Of a stretch of 64,000 bases of DNA, positions 18,477-25,914 are shown piece by piece (within the stretch, counting starts at the first letter, position 1; every line of letters starts with the position of its first letter). The stretch comes from CAVTLG01 sp963802635. Lineage in GTDB: Bacteria > Chloroflexota > Ktedonobacteria > Ktedonobacterales > Ktedonobacteraceae. Below the pieces are notes generated by a model. The model saw only the letters and a program-made list of their open reading frames with translations, was not told the origin of the DNA and made no database searches. The translations under genes were made by a program, and so were the position numbers. Location: the NCBI GenBank assembly GCA_963802635.1, contig CAWDJJ010000002.1:620001-684000 (forward strand). The letters run 5' to 3'.

Positions 18477-19332
18477 ATGTCATCTCCCGGCTCTTCAGAA
18501 AACGCCTATGTGATCGACATAGAGCAGGCAGCCGAGACGGCACGGCTCATTGAGCAAGATAAGCTTTTTACGAGTGCGACAGGTGGGCTCTTTCCTGAGC
18601 AGCCCGACCTTTCGCAGACTGAAACCTTGCTCGATATCGGCTGTGGTCCCGGCGGCTGGACGCTTGACGTGGCGTACGCCTATCCAGATATCAACGTGGT
18701 CGGCATCGACATCAACCCCACGATGATTGACTATGGCTTTGCGCAGGCAAACTCTGCAGGGCTTGCAGAACGTGTCATTCGAGATCATGGACGCGCGCAA
18801 ACCGCTCACATTTCCGGCCAACTCGTTTGATCTCATCAACGCACGCTTCATTGTTGGGTTTATGGATCGCACGTCCTGGCCTACCTTGCTTGCAGAGTGC
18901 CTGCGCATCCTCAAGCCTGGCGGATTGCTCCGTCTGACAGAATTAGAGGTTGCGATAACCAATAGCGCCGCGTTAGATCAGTTGCAGGGTTTTATATGTC
19001 AAGCGTTTATCAAGCAAGGGCGTAGCTTCTCAGCAAATGGTCGCTCGTTTGGCATCACGCATATGTTCAACACGCTTTTACGCGATGCCGGTTTTGTAAA
19101 GATTGATAAACAAGCACTTGTCTTTGATGGTTCCTGTGGTACCGAGGCATACTATAACACGACGAAAGACATTGAGCTAGCGTTTCTGCTGCTAAAACCC
19201 TATATGATAAAATCAGGTCTGGTTGAGGAGGCAGAGTATGATAAGCTCTATCAAACGTTGCTGATAGACATATTGGAGGATACATTCATCATGAATTCAT
19301 TTGGACTCATCGCCTGGGGCATGAAACCGTGA
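18477..19332 (+). pseudogene. SAM-dependent methyltransferase copy 1, broken by a 1-base insertion
   Basis: Same length and order as the three intact copies except for one extra T at 18755 (AACTCTGCAGG against AACTCGCAGG), which shifts the frame after about 93 residues. Before it the protein is nearly identical to copies 2 and 3, including motif I DIGCGPGGWT. After it the +1 frame carries the rest to GLIAWGMKP. The C-terminal half has its own substitutions. With no other disabling change the break seems recent. Confidence 0.85.
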
Positions 19333-19339
19333 AAAGGTG

Positions 19340-19390
19340 CACCTGGCTTGTCCGAGTTGTTGGTTTTCCAGCGATCAGGCAAGCCAGGTG
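19340..19390. terminator. Hairpin after methyltransferase copy 1
   Basis: CACCTGGCTTG pairs with CAAGCCAGGTG across a 29-base loop. Equivalent hairpins follow the other copies, always between the methyltransferase and the opposing radical-SAM end. No U-tract is present, so a role as bidirectional terminator is likely but unproven. Confidence 0.5.
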
Positions 19391-19402
19391 GCAGATACTA
19401 CT

Positions 19403-19550
19403 TCATAACGAGATAGGTGTTTCGTATTTGAGCAGGCGCAAAGCCTCAAGACGTACAGCCTCAGGGAAAAGGGCTTTGTAAATAGAGCAGTTCGGAGATT
19501 TGATATCGCTTCTGCCAGTGAACCGATAGGTCAGCATCGGACACCCTCCA
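19403..19550 (-). pseudogene. Radical-SAM/SPASM gene remnant 1 (C-terminal 49 codons)
   Basis: Matches the last 49 codons of the gene at 24222-25763 (CPMLTYRFTGRSDIKSPNC to the end). It is then cut at GACACCCTCCA and joined to ACTGATAGCTC, a short piece also found in the STAND gene near 28154-28165, and next to a GS tail. Confidence 0.8.
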
Positions 19551-19560
19551 CTGATAGCTC

Positions 19561-19910
19561 GTATCGAGAATCGCGTGCCAGGTGCCGACGCCAATTTTCA
19601 CCTTGTATTTGCCGCGATGCTTGCCAGTGGACTCTACGGCATTGAGCACAAGCTGACGCTATCCCCCCAGATACATGGGAATGCCTATAGCGCAGCTCGC
19701 ATCGCCCAGGCCAACAGCAGCGGACAGATACACTCTCTGGCCCGCAACCTCACCGAAGCCACAGATAAGCTAGAGCAGAGCGACATGGCCCGCGAATATC
19801 TAGGCGGTGACTTCATCGAGCATTTTGTCGCTACACGCCGTTGGGAGGTGCGCGAATTTGAGAAGGCTGTTACGAACTGGGAGCGTCGCCGCTACCTCGA
19901 ATTGATTTAA
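19561..19910 (+). pseudogene. Glutamine synthetase remnant, unit 2 (frame intact, no 5' end)
   Basis: Carries the last ~116 GS codons from IENRVPGADANFHL to RRYLELI. It lacks the extra C, so it reads GLYGIEHKLTLSPQ as expected for the family. No promoter or start belongs to it. It shows what the intact C-terminus of the GS at 16961 should look like. Confidence 0.82.
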
Positions 19911-19949
19911 CGCCTCCATTCCCCCTAAAGTACGCCGTTGCCAAAATCC

Positions 19950-19978
19950 TTGACAGTAGCAAAAAGATAATTTATGGT
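19950..19978 (+). promoter_or_regulatory. Promoter of methyltransferase copy 2
   Basis: TTGACA, 17 bases, TATGGT, same spacer sequence as copy 1. Confidence 0.75.
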
Positions 19979-20038
19979 ATGAGCAGAGCTTCCTATCATA
20001 GTAAGGAAAGAGGTCCAAAAAAAGAAAGGATACCTCAG

Positions 20039-20893
20039 ATGTCATCTCCCGACTCTTCAGAAAACGCCTATGTGATCGACATAGAGCAGGCAGCCGAGAC
20101 GGCACGGCTCATTGAGCAAGATAAGCTTTTTACAGGTGCGACAGGTGGGCTCTTTCCTGAGCAGCCCGACCTTTCGCAGACTGAAACCTTGCTCGATATC
20201 GGCTGTGGTCCCGGCGGCTGGACGCTTGACGTGGCGTACGCCTATCCAGATATCAACGTGGTCGGCATCGACATCAACCCCACGATGATTGACTATGGCT
20301 TTGCGCAGGCAAACTCGCAGGGCTTGCAGAACGTGTCATTCGAGATCATGGATGCGCGCAAACCGCTCGCATTTCCGGCTAACTCGTTTGATCTGATCAA
20401 CGCACGGTTCATTATTGGGTTTATGGATCGCGCATCCTGGCCTGTCTTGCTCGATGAGTGCCGACGCATCCTCAAACCTGGCGGATTGCTCCGTCTGACA
20501 GAAGGAGAGGTTGTGATAACCAACAGTGCCGCGTTCGATCAGTTAGAGAGTTTTCTGTATCAAGCCCTTGCTAAGCAAGGGCGTAGCTTCTCCGCAACAG
20601 GTCGCTCGTTTGGCATCACACATATGTTCAGCACACTTTTACGGAATGCGGGGTTTGAAAAGATTGATAAGCAACCATTTCTATTTGATGGTTCCTGTGG
20701 TACCGAGGCATACTATAACACGACGAAAAACGCTGAGCTAACGTTTGCGTTGCTGAAACCCTATATCATAAAATCAGGTCTGGCTGAGGAGGCAGAGTAT
20801 GATAAGCTCTATCAAACGATGCTGATAGACATGTTGGAGGATATGTTCATCGTAAACACATTTGGACTCATCGCCTGGGGCGTAAAACCGTGA
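20039..20893 (+). CDS. SAM-dependent methyltransferase copy 2
   Basis: 284 residues starting at MSSPDSSENAY behind GAAAGGATACCTCAG; longer frames begin in the promoter and are not used. It is a class I Rossmann methyltransferase: motif I LLDIGCGPGGWTLDVA (residues 52-67), acidic ribose-binding VVGIDINPTMI, motif with the MDARKPLAF loop, and post-II segment RILKPGGLLRLTE. About 90 C-terminal residues form the likely acceptor-binding cap (QGRSFSATGRSFGITHMF and following). It has its own promoter. The acceptor is unknown; linkage to GS and radical-SAM genes suggests a small modified metabolite or peptide. Confidence 0.85.
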   Translation: MSSPDSSENAYVIDIEQAAETARLIEQDKLFTGATGGLFPEQPDLSQTETLLDIGCGPGGWTLDVAYAYPDINVVGIDINPTMIDYGFAQANSQGLQNVSFEIMDARKPLAFPANSFDLINARFIIGFMDRASWPVLLDECRRILKPGGLLRLTEGEVVITNSAAFDQLESFLYQALAKQGRSFSATGRSFGITHMFSTLLRNAGFEKIDKQPFLFDGSCGTEAYYNTTKNAELTFALLKPYIIKSGLAEEAEYDKLYQTMLIDMLEDMFIVNTFGLIAWGVKP

Positions 20894-20903
20894 AAAGATG
20901 CGA

Positions 20904-20948
20904 CTGGCTTGTCCGAACCGTTAGTCTTCCAGCGATCAGGCAAGCCAG
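20904..20948. terminator. Hairpin after methyltransferase copy 2
   Basis: CTGGCTTG pairs with CAAGCCAG over a 29-base loop, the same position as after the other copies. Confidence 0.45.
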
Positions 20949-20963
20949 ATGGCAGATACTACT

Positions 20964-21036
20964 TCATAACGAGACAGGTGTTTCGTATTTGAGCAGGCGC
21001 AAAGCCTCAAGACGTACAGCCTCAGGGAAAAGGGCT
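20964..21036 (-). pseudogene. Radical-SAM/SPASM gene remnant 2 (last 24 codons)
   Basis: Only the terminal part (LFPEAVRLEALRLLKYET and end) remains. It is joined directly to a STAND-ATPase gene fragment at 21037. Confidence 0.75.
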
Positions 21037-21121
21037 GTCAAAGCAGACCAACAAGGATTTTTTCCTGTTCTGCATAGTGCTCTAATCGTTGCAGATCATC
21101 TTCCAGCGCCACTGATAGCTC
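21037..21121 (-). pseudogene. Fragment of a STAND ATPase gene inside the array
   Basis: About 85 bases align with 28078-28165 of the ATPase/TPR gene, at about 80 percent by eye (shared blocks TGTCAAAGCAGA, GCTCTAA-CGTTGCAG, CCAGCGCCACTGATAGCTC). In the gene this region encodes the Walker-B strand LICFDTFE. The difference in sequence suggests it came from a diverged or older copy. Confidence 0.7.
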
Positions 21122-21472
21122 GTATCGAGAACCGCGTGCCAGGTGCCGATGCCAACTTTCACCTTGTATTTGCTGCGATGCTTGCCAGTGGACTCTACGG
21201 CATTCGAGCACAAACTGACGCTACCTCCCCAGATACATGGCAATGCCTATAGTACAGACCGCATCGCCCAGGCCAACAGCAGCGGACAGATACACTCTCT
21301 GGCCCGCAACCTGACCGAAGCCACAGACAGGCTGGAGCAGAGCGACATGGCCCGCGAATATCTAGGCGGTGACTTCATCGAGCATTTTGTCACTACACAC
21401 CGTTGGGAGGTGCGCGAATTTGAGAAGGCTGTTACAAACTGGGAACGTCGCCGCTACCTCGAATTGATTTAA
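21121..21472 (+). pseudogene. Glutamine synthetase remnant, unit 3 (frameshifted)
   Basis: Begins at the same GS position as the unit 2 remnant but carries the extra C at 21205 seen in the main GS gene, so its frame breaks at GLYGI. Sharing of this insertion links unit 3 to unit 1 by descent or gene conversion. Confidence 0.8.
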
Positions 21473-21511
21473 CGCCTCCATTCCCTATAAAGTACGCCGT
21501 TGCCAAATTCC

Positions 21512-21540
21512 TTGACAGTGGCAAAAAGATAATTTATGGT
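21512..21540 (+). promoter_or_regulatory. Promoter of methyltransferase copy 3
   Basis: TTGACA, 17 bases, TATGGT; one spacer substitution relative to copies 1 and 2. Confidence 0.75.
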
Positions 21541-21598
21541 ATGAGCAGAGCTTTCTACTATAGAAGGAAAGAGGTCCAAGAAAAGAAAGGATACTCAC

Positions 21599-22453
21599 AT
21601 GTCATCTCCCGACTCTTCAGAAAACGCCTATATGATCGACATAGAGCAGGCAGCCGAAACGGCACGGCTCATTGAGCAAGATAAGCTTTTTACAGGTGCG
21701 ACAGGTGGACTCTTTCCTGAGCAGCCCGACCTTTCTCAGACTGAAACCTTGCTCGATATCGGCTGTGGTCCCGGCGGCTGGACGCTTGACGTGGCGTACG
21801 CCTATCCAGATATCAACGTGGTCGGCATCGACATCAACCCCACGATGATTGACTATGGCTTTGCGCAGGCAAACTCGCAGGGCTTGCAGAACATTTCATT
21901 TGAGATCATGGATGCGCGCAAACCACTTGTATTTCCGGACAACTCGTTTGATCTGATCAACGCACGGTTCATTGTTGGGTTTATGGATCGCACATCCTGG
22001 CCTGCCTTGCTCGCTGAGTGCCAACGCGTCCTCAAGCCGGGCGGATTGCTCCGTCTGACAGAATCAGAGGTTGGGATAACCAGCAGTGCCGCGTTCGATC
22101 AGTTGCAGGGTTTTATATATCAAGCGTTTATCAGGCAAGGGCGTAGCTTCTCAGCAAATGGTCGCTCGTTTGGCATCGCGCATATGTTCAACACGCTTTT
22201 ACGTGATGCCGGTTTTGTAAAGATTGATAAGCAACCATTTCTATTTGACGCTTCCTGCGGCACCGAGGCGTACTATAACGGGACGAAAAACTTTGAGCTA
22301 GCGTTTTTGCTGCTGAAACCTTATATCGTACGATCAGGCCTGGCTGAGGAGGCAGAGTATGATAAGCTCTATCAAACGTTGCTGATAGATATGTTGGAGG
22401 ATACGTTCATCGTCAACACATTTGGACTCATTGCCTGGGGCGTAAAACCGTGA
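21599..22453 (+). CDS. SAM-dependent methyltransferase copy 3
   Basis: 284 residues. The first 95 residues differ from copy 2 at a single position (V12 to M), including an unchanged DIGCGPGGWT SAM site. Changes gather in the second half (ESEVGITSSAAFDQLQGFIYQAFIRQ against GEVVITNSAAFDQLESFLYQALAKQ). The ATG follows AAAGGATACTCAC. Same likely chemistry as copy 2, with a possibly altered acceptor. Own promoter and following hairpin. Confidence 0.85.
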   Translation: MSSPDSSENAYMIDIEQAAETARLIEQDKLFTGATGGLFPEQPDLSQTETLLDIGCGPGGWTLDVAYAYPDINVVGIDINPTMIDYGFAQANSQGLQNISFEIMDARKPLVFPDNSFDLINARFIVGFMDRTSWPALLAECQRVLKPGGLLRLTESEVGITSSAAFDQLQGFIYQAFIRQGRSFSANGRSFGIAHMFNTLLRDAGFVKIDKQPFLFDASCGTEAYYNGTKNFELAFLLLKPYIVRSGLAEEAEYDKLYQTLLIDMLEDTFIVNTFGLIAWGVKP

Positions 22454-22463
22454 CAAGATGCAA

Positions 22464-22508
22464 CTGGCTTGTCCGAGCCGTTGGTCTTCCAGCGATCAGA
22501 CAAGCCAG
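22464..22508. terminator. Hairpin after methyltransferase copy 3
   Basis: CTGGCTTGTC pairs with GACAAGCCAG over a 25-base loop. Confidence 0.45.
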
Positions 22509-22523
22509 GTAGTAGATACTACT

Positions 22524-23084
22524 TCATAACGAAACAGGTGTTTCGTATTTGAGCAAGCGCAAAGCCTCAAGACGTACGGCCTCAGGGAAAAGGGCTTTGT
22601 AAATAGAGCAGTTCGGCGATTTGATATCGCTTCTGCCAGTGAGCCTGTAGGTCAGCATCGGACACCCTCCACTACACCAGTAGCGCCACTGACAACTGCG
22701 ACAGCCTTCTTTGTCATCTACGGCCACCGCCTGCACTCCCTGGCGCTCCTCTCTGACTGCCTGCAGCGGATTAGGCGCATCTATCGTCGTCACAGGATGC
22801 GCGATATCCACCTGGCACCTGACAACTCCCCCACGCTGGTCAATGACCATGTAGTTACGCCCAACCCCACAGGCATAGTGGTGCGGATCACGCATATTCG
22901 CTTTATCGATCAGCGCACCAAGCAGTGGCTTGCGCGGAAGGTGCTGCTCAACATAGGCAAAGGCGGCTCGGATGCCTCTGTTTGCGCGTGGGAGCAGGCT
23001 CAGCAAAATCCTGCAAAAAGCCCAAACGTAGAAATAGTGCTACAGCTCTTGCAGCAGTCGCGGGTTCTATACCATCTTCTTCTT
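22524..23084 (-). pseudogene. Radical-SAM/SPASM gene remnant 3 (C-terminal half plus an inner fragment)
   Basis: Keeps the SPASM region (YACGVGRNYMVIDQRGGVVRC, CRSCQWRYWCSGGC) up to IRAAFAYVEQ. It is then fused to a fragment matching about 25310-25415 of the full gene, an internal deletion of some 640 bases that removes the CxxxCxxC site. It cannot be an active enzyme. Confidence 0.82.
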
Positions 23085-23167
23085 GTCACTACACGCCGTT
23101 GGGGGATGCGCGAATTTGAGAAGGCTGTTACGAACTAGGAACGTTGCCGCTACCTCGAATTAATTTA
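23083..23167 (+). pseudogene. Glutamine synthetase remnant, unit 4 (last 28 codons)
   Basis: Only TTRRW...RYLELI remains, and its conserved TNWER now reads TN-stop-ER (TGG to TAG at 23136-23138). It is the most decayed of the GS tails. Confidence 0.75.
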
Positions 23168-23208
23168 GCGCCTCCCATACCCCATAAAGTACGCCGTTTC
23201 CAATTTCC

Positions 23209-23237
23209 TTGACAATGGCAAAAAGATAATTTATGGT
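23209..23237 (+). promoter_or_regulatory. Promoter of methyltransferase copy 4
   Basis: TTGACA, 17 bases, TATGGT. Preserved although the flanking GS tail is nearly gone. Confidence 0.75.
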
Positions 23238-23296
23238 ATGAGCAGAGTTTCCTATCATAGAAGGAAAGAGGTCCAAAGAAAGAAAGGATACCTCAG

Positions 23297-24151
23297 ATGT
23301 CATCTCCCGACTCTTCAGAAAACGCCTATGTGATCGACATAGAGCAGGCAGCAGAAACGGCACGGCTCATTGAGCAAGATAAGCTCTTTACAGGTGCAAC
23401 AGGTGGACTCTTCCCTGAGCATCCAGATCTTTCTCAAACGGAAACCTTGCTCGACATCGGCTGTGGTCCCGCTGGCTGGACGCTTGATGTGGCGTATGCC
23501 TATCCACATATCGACGTGGTCGGCATCGATATCAACCCCACGATGATTGACTACGCCTTTGCGCAGGCAAACTCGCAGGGCTTGGAGAACGTTTCATTTG
23601 AGGTCATGGACGTGCGCAAAGCGCTTGTATTTCCAGCCAACTCGTTTGATCTAATCAACGCACGGTTGATTGCTGCGTTTATGGATCGCACATCCTGGCC
23701 TGCCTTGCTCGCTGAGTGCCAACGCATCCTCAAGCCCGGCGGATTGCTTCGTCTAACAGAAGCAGAGGTTACGATAACCAGCAGTGCCGCGCTAGATACG
23801 TTGGATGCCTTTTTGTATCAAGCGTTTATGAAGCAAGGGCGTAGCTTCTCAGCAAAAGGTCGCTCGCTTGGCATCACGCATATGTTCAACACGCTTTTAC
23901 GCGATGCCGGTTTTGTGAAGATTGATAAGCAAGCATTTATATTTGATGGTTCCTGCGGTACCGAAGCATACTATAACACGACGAAAAACCTTGAGCTAGC
24001 GTTTTCGCTGATGAAACCCTATATCGTAAAATCAGGTCTGGTTGAGGAGGCAGAGTTTGATAAGCTCTATCAAGCTTTGCTGATAGATATGTTAGAGGAT
24101 ACGTTCATCATAAACTCATTTGGACTCATCGCTTGGTGCGTAAAACCGTGA
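23297..24151 (+). CDS. SAM-dependent methyltransferase copy 4
   Basis: 284 residues and the most diverged copy: motif I reads DIGCGPAGWT (second Gly to Ala), the ribose region YPHIDVVGIDINPTMIDYAF, and many changes follow residue 100. Other features match copies 2 and 3. It is the copy next to the complete radical-SAM gene, which it meets tail to tail. It may represent the ancestral arrangement of the cassette. Confidence 0.85.
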   Translation: MSSPDSSENAYVIDIEQAAETARLIEQDKLFTGATGGLFPEHPDLSQTETLLDIGCGPAGWTLDVAYAYPHIDVVGIDINPTMIDYAFAQANSQGLENVSFEVMDVRKALVFPANSFDLINARLIAAFMDRTSWPALLAECQRILKPGGLLRLTEAEVTITSSAALDTLDAFLYQAFMKQGRSFSAKGRSLGITHMFNTLLRDAGFVKIDKQAFIFDGSCGTEAYYNTTKNLELAFSLMKPYIVKSGLVEEAEFDKLYQALLIDMLEDTFIINSFGLIAWCVKP

Positions 24152-24159
24152 AAAGATGC

Positions 24160-24208
24160 ACCTGGCTTGTCCAAGTCGTTAGCCTTCCAGCGGTCAGACA
24201 AGCCAGGT
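24160..24208. terminator. Hairpin between methyltransferase copy 4 and radical-SAM gene
   Basis: ACCTGGCTTGTC (24160-24171) pairs with GACAAGCCAGGT (24197-24208), a perfect 12-base stem between convergent genes. Likely bidirectional terminator. Confidence 0.55.
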
Positions 24209-24221
24209 AGTAGATACTACT

Positions 24222-25763
24222 TCATAACGAAACAGGTGTTTCGTATTTGAGCAGGCGCAAAGCCTCAAGACGTACGGCATCAGGGAAAAGGGCTTTGTAA
24301 ATAGAGCAGTTCGGCGATTTGATATCACTTCTGCCTGTGAACCGATAGGTCAGCATCGGACACCCTCCACTACACCAGTAGCGCCACTGACAACTGCGAC
24401 AGCCTTCTTTGTCATCCACGGCCACCGCTTGCACTCCCTGGCGCTGCCCTCTGACTGCCCGCAGCGGATTAGGCGCATCTATTGTCGTGACAGGATGCGC
24501 GATATCCACCTGGCACCTGGCAACTCCCCCACGCTGGTCAATCACCATGTAGTTACGCCCGACCCCACAGGCATAGTGGTGCGGATCACGCATATTCGCT
24601 TTATCGATCAGCGCACCAAGCAGTGGCTTACGCGGAAGGTGCTGCTCAACATAGGCAAAGGCGGCTCGGATGCCACTGATCATGCGCGCATCTGTGAATT
24701 GTAAATCGGTGAGGTGCGTCGAACACTCGTTATCCCGGTAGTAGCTCAAGCCGAAGGGCAATTCACGCTGCAGGATGTAGTCGATGAGCCTGGGAAGCTC
24801 ATCCAGGTTCCGCTGCGTGACGGTGACGTTGATACTGGGCACCAGGCCATGCGCCAGCATACGCGAGATCGTACGATCCACCAGGGCAAAAGAACCCTGG
24901 CCGTTCACCAGGGGACGCTGCTGGTCATGGAACTCGCCGACACCATCCAGCGAGATCAGCACCCTGATCTGACGCTGCTTGAGTTGAGTGATGGCACGTT
25001 GCGGGAGCGCTGCACCATTGCTGATCAGGCTAGCAGATAGCTCTAAACCATGCTCACGGGCCTGTTGGAGCGCATAGTCGTGTGTGATGAGCACCTGAGG
25101 CAAGCGTAGCGTAGCCTCACCACCCGCGTAGGTGAGATGAATGCCCTTGTAATCATAGTTGCTAGCTGAGCGGATAATGGCATCGACTGCGCGTTTCGAC
25201 GTATCATCGGCCATATGTTCTGCCGTTTTCCGCACATAGCAGTAATGGCAACTCAGATTACAGGCATTTGTCACATGCATCCAGGCTGATAAGGTCTGTG
25301 CCTGCCCCTGTTTGCGTATGGGAGCAGGCACAGCGAGGTCCTGCAAAAAGCCCAGACGGAGAAATAGTGCGACTGCTCTTGCGACAGTCGTGGGTTCCAT
25401 ACCATTTTCTTCTATCACATCGCGCAGCATTTTGCACGAGTGAAAGCGCTCCAGCAAGGCATACGCCTTGTCATCCAGTACGGCAATCTTTCCTGTCCCT
25501 GAAGGATTGCAGACCAGCCAATCCGCGTCGTTGCACTTTTGCCTGTAGAGCGTTTCAGGACTCAGGAAAGTGTGCGTGTGCAAATAATGGGACTCTTCTT
25601 CCAGCTCTGCCAGGGCAATAGGCATAGTGAGACGAGCGTCTCTATCGTCAATAGGGAGACTTCGGCCTTCTACCGGACAGTCATCATCCTCACGACAAGC
25701 ACTAACGTCTTCCCCATCGCAAGACCTTTGAGCAAGCTGATTTACATCACACCAAATATTCAT
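24222..25763 (-). CDS. Radical-SAM/SPASM enzyme with PqqD-like N-terminal region
   Basis: 513 residues. Residues 85-155 (WLVCNPSGTGKIAVLDDKAYALLERF and following helices) look like a PqqD-type peptide-recognition fold. The radical-SAM core begins with CNLSCHYC near residue 170, the CxxxCxxC that binds the 4Fe-4S/SAM cluster, followed by AGGEATLR. The C-terminal SPASM region has Cys at CGVG, ARCQ, CRSCQWRYWCSGGC and SPNC, enough for auxiliary clusters. Relatives mature ribosomal peptides or sulfatases. The first 60 residues add four more Cys. It starts behind GTAGGAATCG. No separate precursor peptide gene was found nearby. Three truncated copies lie in the array. Confidence 0.85.
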   Translation of the reverse strand: MNIWCDVNQLAQRSCDGEDVSACREDDDCPVEGRSLPIDDRDARLTMPIALAELEEESHYLHTHTFLSPETLYRQKCNDADWLVCNPSGTGKIAVLDDKAYALLERFHSCKMLRDVIEENGMEPTTVARAVALFLRLGFLQDLAVPAPIRKQGQAQTLSAWMHVTNACNLSCHYCYVRKTAEHMADDTSKRAVDAIIRSASNYDYKGIHLTYAGGEATLRLPQVLITHDYALQQAREHGLELSASLISNGAALPQRAITQLKQRQIRVLISLDGVGEFHDQQRPLVNGQGSFALVDRTISRMLAHGLVPSINVTVTQRNLDELPRLIDYILQRELPFGLSYYRDNECSTHLTDLQFTDARMISGIRAAFAYVEQHLPRKPLLGALIDKANMRDPHHYACGVGRNYMVIDQRGGVARCQVDIAHPVTTIDAPNPLRAVRGQRQGVQAVAVDDKEGCRSCQWRYWCSGGCPMLTYRFTGRSDIKSPNCSIYKALFPDAVRLEALRLLKYETPVSL

Positions 25764-25914
25764 CGAACGATTCCTACAAGTATTCTAATTACAAGTTCAG
25801 TATACAAAAACGTACGAATATTAACAAGATGTTCTATTGTATCCTATAGCTAGAGACTATAACAGCTTTGGTACAAGTTTTTTGCAAGATTTCCCTATCA
25901 TGTATGAGATACAT

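Larger units (their letters stand above)
17998..24224. repeat. Tandem array of four methyltransferase units with decayed spacer genes
   Basis: Four copies of one block follow each other, with methyltransferase starts 1562, 1560 and 1698 bases apart. Each block carries a GS 3' end, a promoter, a methyltransferase, a hairpin and a radical-SAM 3' end on the opposite strand. Only the first unit has a nearly complete GS gene and only the last abuts a complete radical-SAM gene. The intervening GS and radical-SAM pieces are truncated at differing points. This is the product of tandem duplication followed by deletion of everything but the methyltransferase. Confidence 0.85.

Noticed and set aside
19399..23167. 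Remnant frames as short functional genes
   Set aside because: They lack starts, promoters or catalytic sites and match only the 3' ends of the GS and radical-SAM genes.
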